Both the position numbers and the translations under genes were made by a program. From Euzebya sp. (GTDB lineage: Bacteria; Actinomycetota; Nitriliruptoria; Euzebyales; Euzebyaceae), in assembly GCF_964222135.1 (NCBI RefSeq), contig NZ_CAXQBR010000038.1:1-64000 (forward strand): 64,000 bases of DNA, in the 5' to 3' direction. Positions 14,830-24,492 of the stretch are shown here, one piece after another (positions within the stretch are counted from its first letter, which is position 1; each line of letters opens with the position of its first letter). The notes beneath the pieces are model-generated. The model saw only the letters and a program-made list of their open reading frames with translations, ran no database searches and was not told where the DNA came from.

Positions 14830-17019
14830 TCAGCCAGCCAGCGCGGCGAGCTCCTCGACAACGCCCGCGGCGACGACCGCGTCGCCGCCGAGGACGGTGA
14901 TCGCGGTCGGGGAGAGGTCGGCGAGCGCCTGCCGGGTCGCCGCAGGCACCGCGTCGCGGTCCACCAGCAGGATCGGCGCGCCGTCGGCCACCGCGGCCGG
15001 CGCCCCGACGAGCGCGTCAGCGGTGGCGGTGCCCGAGGCCACGTAGGCGGACGCGGCGTCCGGCAGCTCGCCGGCCACCGCGGCGGCGGTGCCCGCGCGG
15101 TCCGCGCCGGCCAGCCGCTCGACGGGGGTGCCGTAGTCGGCCAGCGCCGTCTCCAGCCCGGGCGACACGGCCGACTCACCGCCGACCACGACGATCCGCT
15201 CGGGGGCGAGGCGACGCAGCTGGGAGTCGACCGCTGCCGGCACCGCGTCCCCCTCGACGAGCAGCACGACGCCGCCGTGGGCACCGGCGGCCGGACCGGC
15301 GGCCAGCGCGTCGGTCGTCGCCGACCCGCCGGCGAGGTAGACCACCGGGACCGGGTCGGGTGCGAAGCGCTCGGCGATGGCCGCCGCGGACTGCACCCGG
15401 TCGGCGCCGGCGACCCGCTCGACGTCCGCGCCGGTCAGGGCAGCGACCTCCTCGAGCACCCCGTCGGACACCGCTGCGGTGCCGCCGGCCACCACCACGC
15501 GGACCGGCGCGAGCACCTCGAGCGCCTCCGCCGTCGCCGACGGCAGGGCGTCGGGCCCGGTCAGCAGCACCGGACCGGCGTGCCGACCGGCGACGGGGCC
15601 GAGGGCCAGCGCGTCGGCAGGCACCTCACCGGTGGCGAGGAACACCGTGGCCGCGCCGTGCGGGAAGGTCTCGGCGGCGACGGCAGCCGCCGTCGCGTAG
15701 CGGTCGGGGCCGGCCAGGCGCGTGACGCCCGTCGCGTCGCCGTCCGGGCCGAGCACCCCGTCGGGGTCGGACAGGATGTCGTGGCGCACCACACCCGGGC
15801 GGACGCGCTGGGGGTGGTCACCGACGTCGATGCGGGCGATCTCGGTCCCGGTGGCGTAGTCGACCACGCCGACGGTGTCGTCGCCCGAGAAGCTGATCCA
15901 GCAGCTGCGCCCGTCCGGGCCGTTGGTGGACCAGTAGGGCTTGGGACCCTCGGTGACGATGCGGTGCTCGCCGCTCTCGACGTCCACCAGGGCCGCGTAG
16001 TCCGACATCGTCCCGGCCACGCACAGGGTCTCGCCGGTCGGGTCGAGCGCCAGGCCGTGGTGGGCGGAGTCGAGCACGTACTGCTCGCGCGGCACCCCCT
16101 CCGCCGCGCCGAGGGGCAGGTCGACGACGTCGAGGACCTCGCCGGCCACCCGGTCGAAGACCACGTAGCCGAAGTGGAACGACACCTGGAAGTAGACGGT
16201 CCGGCCGTCCGGCGCGGGCGCCATCGGCCGGACGGCCGCGCTCATGTCCTCGTACCCCGCGGCCGCCAGGCGCTCCCCGATGTCCCACCGCTCCAGCACC
16301 TCGAGGGACTCGGCATCGACGACCTGGAAGTACCGCTCGCCCTTCGAGGTGTCCTTGACGATGCCGAGCTCGTTCGCGTCGGTCGGGGTGTAGACCCGGC
16401 CGATGCTGGCGTGCAGCACCCGCTGCCCGTCGTCGACGTAGACGTTCTCGTGGGGTGAGTCGCCCGATCCGAACTCGCCGGTCTTCTCACCGGTGGCGGT
16501 GTCGAGCTCGTGGACGACGTTCTCGAGCGAGTCGCTCACCAGCAGGCGCGTCCCGTCGGGCGAGATGGCCATGTGGTCGGCGCGGTACCCCGGCAGGGGG
16601 AAGCGCCACGCGACCAGGCCCGTCAGGAGGTCGATGCTGACCACGTCGGCGAAGCTCGGGCGCGACACGAACACGTACCGCCCGTCGTGGCTGGTGAACA
16701 TGTCGTCGGTGAACTGGTCGTTGCCCTCGCCGATCGCCAGGCGGATCGCGAGGAAGAACGCCAGGCGGGCGGGGTCGAGGGCGATCTCGGCCATCCGCTC
16801 CTCGCGGTCGGGGATCGTGTCGAGCGTGCCGAGGGTCTCGTAGGTCCGCGCGTCGATGACCGTGGCGGTGCCCTCCCAGTTGTTCCCCACGAACATGACC
16901 TGGCGCACCGCGGAGCTGGGCGGCGGCCCCTCGACCGCGGCGGCCGGGGCGGTCGGTCCCGCCACGAGCGCGACGAGCAGCGCCGCGACCAGGGCTGCGG
17001 TGGACGGACGTGCACGCAT
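14830..17019 (-). CDS. Secreted beta-propeller protein with three CW_binding_2 repeats
   Basis: A protein of about 729 residues, exported through a signal peptide (RPSTAALVAALLVALVAGPTAPAAA). Residues about 35-430 form YncE/WD40-like propeller blades (GRYVFVSRPSF, DHMAISPDGTRLLVSDS, HHGLALDPTGETLCVAG). The C-terminal 300 residues carry three cell-wall-binding repeats (for example TRLAGPDRYATAAAVA and VVAGGTAAVSDGVLEEV). These repeats anchor proteins to the cell wall in other Gram-positives. Start ATG 17019 follows GAGGAG; a longer upstream frame adds only an Arg-rich stretch. It diverges from the next, still larger wall protein, and both begin with the same CGAGGAGCAGCCATG leader. Confidence 0.88.
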   Translation of the reverse strand: MRARPSTAALVAALLVALVAGPTAPAAAVEGPPPSSAVRQVMFVGNNWEGTATVIDARTYETLGTLDTIPDREERMAEIALDPARLAFFLAIRLAIGEGNDQFTDDMFTSHDGRYVFVSRPSFADVVSIDLLTGLVAWRFPLPGYRADHMAISPDGTRLLVSDSLENVVHELDTATGEKTGEFGSGDSPHENVYVDDGQRVLHASIGRVYTPTDANELGIVKDTSKGERYFQVVDAESLEVLERWDIGERLAAAGYEDMSAAVRPMAPAPDGRTVYFQVSFHFGYVVFDRVAGEVLDVVDLPLGAAEGVPREQYVLDSAHHGLALDPTGETLCVAGTMSDYAALVDVESGEHRIVTEGPKPYWSTNGPDGRSCWISFSGDDTVGVVDYATGTEIARIDVGDHPQRVRPGVVRHDILSDPDGVLGPDGDATGVTRLAGPDRYATAAAVAAETFPHGAATVFLATGEVPADALALGPVAGRHAGPVLLTGPDALPSATAEALEVLAPVRVVVAGGTAAVSDGVLEEVAALTGADVERVAGADRVQSAAAIAERFAPDPVPVVYLAGGSATTDALAAGPAAGAHGGVVLLVEGDAVPAAVDSQLRRLAPERIVVVGGESAVSPGLETALADYGTPVERLAGADRAGTAAAVAGELPDAASAYVASGTATADALVGAPAAVADGAPILLVDRDAVPAATRQALADLSPTAITVLGGDAVVAAGVVEELAALAG

Positions 17020-17104
17020 GGCTGCTCCTCGACCTCGGGCTCGGCGTCGACCCGGGGGACTGCCGGCCCCGGACTTGGACGCCACCTCCACTTCCGCTGC
17101 GCGG

Positions 17105-17110
17105 ATCGTA
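17105..17110 (-). promoter_or_regulatory. -10 box TACGAT for the minus-strand wall protein
   Basis: TACGAT on the minus strand gives a predicted leader of about 80 bases to the ATG at 17019. On the opposite strand CACACT at 17135-17140 could serve the divergent gene, so the two promoters are about 25 bases apart. Confidence 0.4.
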
Positions 17111-17164
17111 GCGCAGCCGCCGCCCCGGGTGGGGCACACTGACGGCCTTCACCGAGGAGCAGCC

Positions 17165-20100
17165 ATGCAGTCAGCGCTCACGCCACCCCCGTCCACGCCG
17201 TCGCGCCATCGCAGGGGGATCGCCGTGGCCGCGGTCCTCGCGGTCCTGGCGGCCGGCACCTACGCCGCCACCGGGCTGGGCGAGGCCGCCGTCGACTGCC
17301 CGCCCGGCACCGTCCCGGTCGACGCGGTCGAGCCGCGGATCGTCCCGCCGGACCAGTTCGACCAGCTGCCGCCCGAGTACCGCGGGCCGGCGGAGCTGCT
17401 CGAGCTGAACGGCGACTGCAAGCCGGCGCGCCTCGAGTCCTTCGCCGAGCTCGCCGCCCGCAACGCCCAGCAGGACGCACGGGCCAGCGCGCCCTTCATG
17501 CAGGTGGCGGAGGGGGCCCAGTGGGCGGCGGCGGAGCAGCGCGCCGCGATGATCCGCGAGGGGATCGCCGTCAACGGCAGCGACGGGGAGGTCAGCCTCC
17601 ACGGGCAGGGCCCGGTCAACTTCGACGAGGAGCCCTACGACTCCGGCCAGGGCATCGTCGACTCGACCGGTCGCATCGACGACTTCTTCTACGACGAGGT
17701 CAACGGCCGGCTCTTCGCCGCCATCGGCACGGCGGGGGTGTGGCTGAGCGAGGACCTCGGCGAGACCTGGCGCTCGGTCGGCGACGCACTCCCCACCAAC
17801 GTCACGTCGGCGGTCAGCTGGACCCCGTCGGGCGGCCCCGACGGCACGCTCGTGGTCGTCACCGGCGAGCACACCTTCGGCGGGTCCGCCTACACCGGCC
17901 TCGGGGTGTTCTGGTCCGACGACCTCGGTGCCACCTGGACCCGGGCGGAGGGGCCCCCGGGCGGCACCCTCGGCTTCGCCATCGAGGTCGACCCGTCGAA
18001 CCCGGACGTCATCTACGCCGCCACCGGTCGGGGTCTGTGGCGCTCCGCCGACGCCGGCCGCACCTACGCCGACGTGGTGCTGCCGGTCGGCACCTGCGAA
18101 GGCGACTACAACATCGAGACCTGCAACTACGCGCACTTCGTCACCGACGTCGTCGTCAAGGAGCCCGGGGGGGTCGGGGCGGACACCGCCGGCGGCACGG
18201 TCGTCGCCGCGGTCGGCTACCGGGCCGGGACGCTCGAGGACATCTCGGGCGAGTTCATCCACTCCGAGGGCAACGGCGTGTACCGGTCCGACACCGGCGA
18301 GCCGGGCACCTTCGAGCGCCTGACCGGCCTCGCCGACGCCGCCGGCGGCCAGGACCGGCTGGGCCGCATCGAGTACGGCCACGCCGTCGGACCCGAGCAG
18401 GACCACGACTACCTCTACGCCGTCGTCGAGGACGCGGTGCTCTTCAACGGCGGGCCGCAGTACGTGCCGATCCCCGACGGGGTCGACCCGACGGGTCTGC
18501 TCAGCGACACGCCCACCTACCTGAACGGGGTGTACGTCTCCGACGACTTCGGGGCCACCTGGACCCAGCTCGCCGAGGACACCGAGATGAGCACGCTGTG
18601 CACCCTCAACCAGTCGGTGTTCTGCATCCCCGGCGCCATCGAGCCCGGTGTGCAGTCCTGGTACAACATGTGGATCGAGCCCGACCCGACCCGACAGGTC
18701 GGCGGGGTCCCCACCCGTCTGGTCATGGGCCTCGAGGAGGTCTTCCAGAACCGCCTGACGTCCGTCCCGGCCAACACGCCGGCGGTCAGCTTCCAGGTGA
18801 TCGGGGCCTACTACGGCGGGGTGGACTGCCTGCTGGTCGTCACCGACTGCACGGTCTCGTCGAACCTCGGGATCACCACCACCCACCCCGACCAGCACGA
18901 CGGGATCTGGATCCCGACGGTGGGCGAGGACGGCCAGCCCGACGGCGGCGTCCGCCTGCTGGTCGGCCACGACGGCGGCATCTCGAGCCAGCTGCTCGGC
19001 CCGGGTGACGAGGCCAGCCAGTCGACCTGGCGCCTCGACCAGGACGACAACGGCCTGTCGACGATCCTCCCGTACGCGCTCGGGGTGGCGAACGACGGCA
19101 CCGCCGTCGCCGGGCTGCAGGACAACGGGACGATGCTGGTCAGGCCCGAGGCCGACCTCCGCCAGTTCGAGGTGCTCGGCGCCGACGGGACCATCGGGGC
19201 GATCGACCCCGAGGACTCCGACTACGCCTACGCCTCGAGCCAGGGCCACAGCTTGCTGAGCGTCACCTCGGACCGGTTCGCCACCACGACGAGCCTGTCC
19301 CCGGTGCCGAGCGACAACATCCTGTTCGTCCCCCCGTTCGCGATGAACCCGCTCGACACCGACCACGTGATCACCGGCGGCACCCAGGTCGTCGAGAACC
19401 TCGCCGGCCGCGAGGCGACGTCGTCCACGTGGACCCAGGCGATCGACCTCGGCACGACCGACCGCGAGCCGCTGTTCGAGACCGACGTGCCGCCACCGCC
19501 GCGGCAGACCTCCGCCGTCACCGCCTACGGCGACGCCGCGTACGTCGGGTGGTGCGCGCCCTGCCACATCCTGCAGACCCCGTACCCCTACGACTCGGGC
19601 ATCGCGACGAACGTCGGCGCCCCCGACCTGCCCGAACCGGGCACCGACGCCGGCTGGCACGTCGCCGCCGCCGAGGGACTGCCGGAGCGCTACGTCACCG
19701 ACGTCGCCGTCGACCCCTACGACCCGAGCGGCCGGACGGTCTTCGCGACGCTCGGCGGCTACACCCGCCAGTGGGTGCCGCCGGGCACCGGGGCGGATGA
19801 GGCCGAGGCCGTGGGGGAGGGGCACGTGTTCGTCTCCTCCGATGCCGGCGCGACGTTCACCGACATCACCGGGAACCTGCCCGACACCCCGGTCCTGTCC
19901 CTCGCGCAGCGGGGCACCCAGCTGATCGTCGGGACCGAGCTCGGCCCGTTCATCTCCGCCGACCTCGAGGGGTCGGTGTGGGCGCCGCTCGGCGGTGACG
20001 CGTTCCCGTCGGTGCCGGTGACCGACGTCCAGATGAAGGCCGACGACCCCGGCGTGGCCTTCCTCGCCCTCTACGGCCGCGGGATCATGCGCTACGACTT

Positions 20101-21631
20101 CCCGCCCGACAGCCCCGGCGAGGTCCGCCGCCTGGCTGGTGACCAGCGCGTCGCGACGGCGGTGGCGATCAGCGCCGACGTCTTCGCCTCGACCGACACC
20201 GTGGTCCTGGCCCGCGCCGACGACTACGCCGATGCGCTGGCCGGCACGCCGCTCGCCGCGGCGCTCGGGGCCCCGATGCTGCTGACCGGCTCGGCGGCGC
20301 TCGACCCGCTCGTCGCCGCGGAGATCCAGCGGCTCGGCGCGACCCGCGCGGTCCTGCTCGGCGGCGCGACCGCCCTCGCCCCGGCCATCGAGGGACAGCT
20401 CGCCGACGTGGGCGTCACCGACGTGCAGCGGTACGGCGGCGCAGACCGGTTCGGCACCGCGGGGCTGGTCGCCGCGGAGCTGGGTGACGCGACCACCGCG
20501 TGGGTCGTCAAGGGCAACGACGTCGACCCGACCCGCGGCTGGCCGGACGCGATGAGCATCGGCCCCGTCGCGGCCGCCCAGGGCCAGCCGATCCTCCTGA
20601 TCGAGACCGACCGGCTGCCCGCCGAGACCCTCGACGCGCTGTCCGCGGCCGGCATCGAGCGGGTCCGCATCGTCGGCGGCACCGCCGCGGTGCCCGACGC
20701 GATCGCCGACCAGCTGGCCGACGTAGTCGACGTCGGCGACCGGGTCGCCGGTCCCAACCGGTTCGCCACCTCCGTCGCCGCCGCCGAGGAGGGGCGCGCG
20801 GTCGGTCTGTCGCTCGTCAGCACCTGGCTGGCGCGTGCCGACGACTTCGCCGACGCCCTGTCGTCCGGACCGTCCGTGGCCGCGACCGGCGGGGTGCTGC
20901 TGCTGACGGACTCCCGCGGCGTCGAGGAGTCCCTCGAGAGCGGCGACTACCTGGTCGAGCAGATCTGCTCGGTCAGGCTGGCGCGGATCGCCGGCGGCAC
21001 CGCGGCGATCAGCCAGGCCGTCGAGGACGAGGTCGCCGGCCTGCTCGGCGACTGCCCCCTCGGCGTGCCGCCCGTGCCCGAGCAGGACATCCAGCCCGGC
21101 GACGCGGATCCGGACGGGGACGACGGGCCGCCGCCGACCGACGTGGTGGCCGGTCCCTTCGGCTTCGAGGGCGACGCCGAGGGGTGGACGACCGGTGTGG
21201 CCGGCCACCCGCTGTCGATGTGGCGGATGGCTGGTCCCGGCCACGATTCGGACACCTCGTTCCAGGTGTCGCCGTACACCGACCTGGCCGACGCCACCCT
21301 CACCTCGCCCGAGGTGGAGGTCGACGGCTCCCCCGTCGGCATCGAGTGGTGGCAGGCGCTGTCGCTCGAGGGGGGAGGGTTCGACGAGCTGTCGGTGGAG
21401 TGGTCCGCCGACGGCGACGCGTGGACCGAGGTCGCGAGCTACGGCGAGACCGCGGACTTCCCGGCCTTCACCGCCCAGCAGGTCACGTTCACCCCGGAGG
21501 CCGGGACCATCCAGGTCCGCTTCCGCCTGACCTCGGACGAGATCTGCTCGACCGGCACCGAGCTGGTGTGCGGCCGCGACGTGCTGAGCCTGGAGGGTGC
21601 GTTCGTGGACCGCGTCTCGGTCCTCAACTGA
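17165..21631 (+). CDS. Large secreted sortilin/BNR-like propeller protein with CW_binding_2 repeats
   Basis: A 1,488-residue exported protein. After a signal peptide (about residues 19-42) come BNR/sortilin-type blades with Asp-box-like motifs (WLSEDLGETWRSV, WSDDLGATWTRA, YVSDDFGATWTQL, FVSSDAGATFTDI) to about residue 975. Three CW_binding_2 repeats follow (RRLAGDQRVATAVAIS, QRYGGADRFGTAGLVA, DRVAGPNRFATSVAAA), to about 1300. After an acidic linker there is a C-terminal jelly-roll-like domain (FGFEGDAEGWTTG, IQVRFRLTSDE). It is probably a wall-bound adhesin, glycosidase-like or binding protein; no catalytic residues could be assigned. ATG 17165 follows GAGGAG. Confidence 0.9.
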   Translation: MQSALTPPPSTPSRHRRGIAVAAVLAVLAAGTYAATGLGEAAVDCPPGTVPVDAVEPRIVPPDQFDQLPPEYRGPAELLELNGDCKPARLESFAELAARNAQQDARASAPFMQVAEGAQWAAAEQRAAMIREGIAVNGSDGEVSLHGQGPVNFDEEPYDSGQGIVDSTGRIDDFFYDEVNGRLFAAIGTAGVWLSEDLGETWRSVGDALPTNVTSAVSWTPSGGPDGTLVVVTGEHTFGGSAYTGLGVFWSDDLGATWTRAEGPPGGTLGFAIEVDPSNPDVIYAATGRGLWRSADAGRTYADVVLPVGTCEGDYNIETCNYAHFVTDVVVKEPGGVGADTAGGTVVAAVGYRAGTLEDISGEFIHSEGNGVYRSDTGEPGTFERLTGLADAAGGQDRLGRIEYGHAVGPEQDHDYLYAVVEDAVLFNGGPQYVPIPDGVDPTGLLSDTPTYLNGVYVSDDFGATWTQLAEDTEMSTLCTLNQSVFCIPGAIEPGVQSWYNMWIEPDPTRQVGGVPTRLVMGLEEVFQNRLTSVPANTPAVSFQVIGAYYGGVDCLLVVTDCTVSSNLGITTTHPDQHDGIWIPTVGEDGQPDGGVRLLVGHDGGISSQLLGPGDEASQSTWRLDQDDNGLSTILPYALGVANDGTAVAGLQDNGTMLVRPEADLRQFEVLGADGTIGAIDPEDSDYAYASSQGHSLLSVTSDRFATTTSLSPVPSDNILFVPPFAMNPLDTDHVITGGTQVVENLAGREATSSTWTQAIDLGTTDREPLFETDVPPPPRQTSAVTAYGDAAYVGWCAPCHILQTPYPYDSGIATNVGAPDLPEPGTDAGWHVAAAEGLPERYVTDVAVDPYDPSGRTVFATLGGYTRQWVPPGTGADEAEAVGEGHVFVSSDAGATFTDITGNLPDTPVLSLAQRGTQLIVGTELGPFISADLEGSVWAPLGGDAFPSVPVTDVQMKADDPGVAFLALYGRGIMRYDFPPDSPGEVRRLAGDQRVATAVAISADVFASTDTVVLARADDYADALAGTPLAAALGAPMLLTGSAALDPLVAAEIQRLGATRAVLLGGATALAPAIEGQLADVGVTDVQRYGGADRFGTAGLVAAELGDATTAWVVKGNDVDPTRGWPDAMSIGPVAAAQGQPILLIETDRLPAETLDALSAAGIERVRIVGGTAAVPDAIADQLADVVDVGDRVAGPNRFATSVAAAEEGRAVGLSLVSTWLARADDFADALSSGPSVAATGGVLLLTDSRGVEESLESGDYLVEQICSVRLARIAGGTAAISQAVEDEVAGLLGDCPLGVPPVPEQDIQPGDADPDGDDGPPPTDVVAGPFGFEGDAEGWTTGVAGHPLSMWRMAGPGHDSDTSFQVSPYTDLADATLTSPEVEVDGSPVGIEWWQALSLEGGGFDELSVEWSADGDAWTEVASYGETADFPAFTAQQVTFTPEAGTIQVRFRLTSDEICSTGTELVCGRDVLSLEGAFVDRVSVLN

Positions 21632-21647
21632 CGTCCGGGCCCCCGGG

Positions 21648-21653
21648 TAGCGT
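21648..21653 (+). promoter_or_regulatory. -10 box TAGCGT, leaderless start
   Basis: TAGCGT lies 8 bases before the ATG at 21662 with no ribosome site between, inside the 30-base gap after the wall-protein stop. Confidence 0.4.
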
Positions 21654-21661
21654 GTGCGGCC

Positions 21662-22546
21662 ATGCCGATCGCTGACGTCAACGGGATCCAGCTCAGCTAC
21701 GAGGAGGCCGGTCCGGCGGACGGGCCGGCCCTGCTCCTGGTCATGGGCCTGGGCGCCCAGCGGGTCGGTTGGCCGCCGTACCTGATCGAGCCGCTGGCCG
21801 ACGCCGGCGTGCGGGTGGTCGCCTACGACAACCGCGACGTCGGCGAGTCCACCTGGCTCGACCACGCCCCGCCCGTCGGCCTGGCCGAGCTGTTCGGCAG
21901 CTTCCGCGCCGGCAGGCCGCTCCCGCCGCCGTACACCCTCAGCGACATGGCCGCCGACGGCATCGCGCTGCTCGACCACCTGGACATCCCCGCCGCCCAC
22001 GTGGCCGGCGCGTCGATGGGCGGGATGATCGTGCAGCGCATGGCCGTCGAGCACCCCGGACGGGTCCTGTCGCTGACCTCGGTGATGTCGACGCCGGGCG
22101 ACCCGTCGCTGCCCGGACCGACGCCGGCGGCGACCGAGGCGCTGCTGTCACCGACCCCGACCGACGACCGCGAGACCTATGTGGCGGTCAGCCTCGAGAA
22201 GCGCAAGGTGCTCGGCAGCCCCGGGCTCGCGTGGGACGACGAGTGGGTCGTCGAGGCGATCGGCACCAGCTACGACCGCGGGGTGAACCCGGCCGGGTTC
22301 CTGCGCCAGTACCACGCGATCCTGTCCGACGGCGACCGCACCGCCGACCTCGCCGGCCTCGACGTCCCCGCGCTGGTGGTCCACGGCGCCGACGACCCGC
22401 TCATCCCCGTGGCCGCCGGCCGGGCCACCGCCGCGGCGATCCCCGGTGCTCGGCTCGAGGAGATCGGTGGCATGGGCCATGACATCCCGCCGGCCGCCGC
22501 CGAGCGCATGGTCGAGCTGCTGCTCCCCCTCGTCCTCGGCAGCTGA
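21662..22546 (+). CDS. Alpha/beta hydrolase
   Basis: A 294-residue cytoplasmic alpha/beta-hydrolase. The nucleophile is S118 in GASMGG; the acid is in HGADDPLIP and the histidine in GGMGHDIP, all in canonical order. YDNRDVGEST near residue 55 is typical of the aclacinomycin-methylesterase/haloperoxidase-like branch. Substrate unknown. It lies 30 bases after the wall-protein gene but appears to have its own promoter, and it converges on the F420-type oxidoreductase pair. Confidence 0.88.
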   Translation: MPIADVNGIQLSYEEAGPADGPALLLVMGLGAQRVGWPPYLIEPLADAGVRVVAYDNRDVGESTWLDHAPPVGLAELFGSFRAGRPLPPPYTLSDMAADGIALLDHLDIPAAHVAGASMGGMIVQRMAVEHPGRVLSLTSVMSTPGDPSLPGPTPAATEALLSPTPTDDRETYVAVSLEKRKVLGSPGLAWDDEWVVEAIGTSYDRGVNPAGFLRQYHAILSDGDRTADLAGLDVPALVVHGADDPLIPVAAGRATAAAIPGARLEEIGGMGHDIPPAAAERMVELLLPLVLGS

Positions 22547-22567
22547 GGGCCGCGGGTCCAGACGCCG

Positions 22568-23392
22568 TCAGAGGAGGGTCCGCGCGTACCTCTCCACCCT
22601 GGCGCGGGTCTCCGCGGGCGCCTCGGCCGGCAGGGCGCAGAGGATCCGGGTGACGCCGAGGTCCCGGTACTCCGCCACGAGCTCCGGACGCGGACCGGGC
22701 TGGTAGATCGTCACCGGCACCGGCTCACGACCGGCTGCCTCCGCCTTCGCGCGCAGCTCCTCGAGCCGCGCGGCCAGGGCCGGGCCCCGCCCGCCGATCG
22801 GGATCCAGCCGTCGGCGTGGTCGAGGACCCGGTCGATGACCGTGGGGCCCCAGCCGGCGAGCAGGACGGGCACGTGGTGCCCGGGCTTGGGCCACTGCCA
22901 GGTGGGTGCGAAGTCGATGTGGGTGCCGTGGTACTCCGCTTCCTCGGCGGTCCACAGGACGCGCATCGCCTCGATCCGCTCGCGCATCTGGGCGAACCGG
23001 TCGTCGCCGGCGACGCCGTGGTCCTCCATCTCCTCGACGTTCCAGCCGGGGCCGACGCCGAAGAGGAACCGGCCGCCGCTCAGCAGCTGCAGGCTGGCGA
23101 CGGCCTTCGCGAGCGTGATCGGGTGGTGCTGGTTGACCAGGCAGATGCCGGTGCCGAGCCGCAGGCGCTCGGTGGTCGCCGCCACCGCGCTCAACGCCAC
23201 GAACGGATCCCAGGTCCGGGCGTACTCGGCCGGCAGCTCCCCGCCGGCGGGGTAGGGGGTGCGCCGGCTGGTGGGGATGTGGGTGTGCTCGGTGACGAAC
23301 AGCGACTCGAAGCCGCGGTCCTCCGCGAGCTGCCCGAGCTCGACGGGGTCGAGGGAGGTGTCGGTGGGGAAGTAGACGAGGCCGATGTCCAC
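22568..23392 (-). CDS. LLM-class F420-dependent oxidoreductase
   Basis: A 274-residue luciferase-like TIM-barrel oxidoreductase. Family markers are FESLFVTEHTHIPTS, ERLRLGTGICLVNQHHPITLAKAVASLQLLSGGRFLFGVG and DGWIPIGGRG. Enzymes of this subgroup in actinobacteria use coenzyme F420 for hydride transfer; substrates are rarely known. Its start lies 11 bases after the stop of a second LLM gene, so the two probably form an operon. Confidence 0.9.
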   Translation of the reverse strand: MDIGLVYFPTDTSLDPVELGQLAEDRGFESLFVTEHTHIPTSRRTPYPAGGELPAEYARTWDPFVALSAVAATTERLRLGTGICLVNQHHPITLAKAVASLQLLSGGRFLFGVGPGWNVEEMEDHGVAGDDRFAQMRERIEAMRVLWTAEEAEYHGTHIDFAPTWQWPKPGHHVPVLLAGWGPTVIDRVLDHADGWIPIGGRGPALAARLEELRAKAEAAGREPVPVTIYQPGPRPELVAEYRDLGVTRILCALPAEAPAETRARVERYARTLL

Positions 23393-23403
23393 GGGAGCGC
23401 CGA

Positions 23404-24393
23404 TCAGCTGAGCGCAGCGGCGGCGGCGCGGAGGGTGCGGCGCACCTCAGCCGGGCCGGGGGCGAGGGGTTCGATGGCCGCCACGGTCACCCCCGCGTCG
23501 AGGTGCTCGCGGACGCGCGCCGCCACGTGGTCCTCGTCGCCGATGATGAGCAGGTCGTGCGCCATCCGGTCGGAGTAGGCCGCGACCATGCCGGCGGAGT
23601 CCCCCCGCTCGGAGGCGGCCAGGATCCCGTCGGCCTCGTCGACGTACCCGAGCCAGCGGAAGAAGCGGTTGTAGCCGGTCGTCGCCGCGTACGGCGCGAA
23701 GACGTGCTTGAGCATCGCGGTTGCGGCCGGCACGTCGTCGGTGACGACGGTCATCAGGCGGGCGACGACGGGGTAGCCGTCGAGGGTCCGACCGGCCCGC
23801 TCGGCGCCGGCGCGGACCTCTGCCAGCATCGTGGGGACGTGCTCGGGCGCCATCTGGTTGAGGCACACGCCGTCGGCGACCTCGCCGGCCAGCTGCAGCG
23901 ACTTGGGGTTCAGCGACCCGAGCAGCAGCGGGACGGGGGTCGGGGCGGGCAGGCCGTACTTGAACCCGCCGACCCGCACCAGCTCGCCGTCGAGGGTCGA
24001 CCGCTCACCGGCGAGGATCGGCTTGAGCGCTTCCGCCATCTCGCGGACGTGGGTCAGGGGCCGCTCCCAGGGCTGTCCCGCGAAGCGGGTGACCAGCACC
24101 TCCGACGACGCGCCGATGCCCAGGCTGAACCGCCCGCCGGTCAGCTCGGCGAGCGTCAGCGCCGCCCGGCCGAGCACGAACGCCGAGCGGGTCTGGACCG
24201 GCACGACGGCGACGCCGAGGTCGAGGTCGGTGCGGACGGCCAACGCCCCGAGCAGCGCGAAGCAGTCGTGGCCGACGACCTCGTCGACCCAGGCGGCGGT
24301 GTAGCCCCAGCCGGCGGCCTCCTCGGCGATGGCGAGCGACTCCTCTGCCGAGCAGCCGGCGAAGGCGGGTGAGACGGCGAGCGTCGGGGACAT
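23404..24393 (-). CDS. LLM-class F420-dependent oxidoreductase
   Basis: A 329-residue luciferase-like protein from a different subgroup to its downstream neighbour (GWGYTAAWVDEVVGHDCFALLGALA, LTLAELTGGRFSLGIGAS, GVCLNQMAPEHV). A flavin or F420 cofactor is expected from the family. The start is ATG 24393, with GAGGGAG 7 bases upstream; a much longer frame extends upstream on this strand but is antisense to the next gene. First gene of the two-gene unit. Confidence 0.9.
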   Translation of the reverse strand: MSPTLAVSPAFAGCSAEESLAIAEEAAGWGYTAAWVDEVVGHDCFALLGALAVRTDLDLGVAVVPVQTRSAFVLGRAALTLAELTGGRFSLGIGASSEVLVTRFAGQPWERPLTHVREMAEALKPILAGERSTLDGELVRVGGFKYGLPAPTPVPLLLGSLNPKSLQLAGEVADGVCLNQMAPEHVPTMLAEVRAGAERAGRTLDGYPVVARLMTVVTDDVPAATAMLKHVFAPYAATTGYNRFFRWLGYVDEADGILAASERGDSAGMVAAYSDRMAHDLLIIGDEDHVAARVREHLDAGVTVAAIEPLAPGPAEVRRTLRAAAAALS

Positions 24394-24492
24394 GGGTGCT
24401 CCCTCAGGGGGTCGGGGTCGGTGCACCGTAGTGCATCGCGTCGCGGGACCGGGTGCGGGGGGTTCGGGCTCTACAGTTCGTCGGGCACGGCC

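Noticed and set aside
17171-22054. A 1,627-codon uninterrupted minus-strand frame opposite the large wall protein
   Set aside because: Its composition is what the G/C-rich third positions of the plus-strand gene create on the opposite strand; no domain, signal peptide or coherent hydrophobic pattern is seen, while the plus-strand protein is recognisable throughout.
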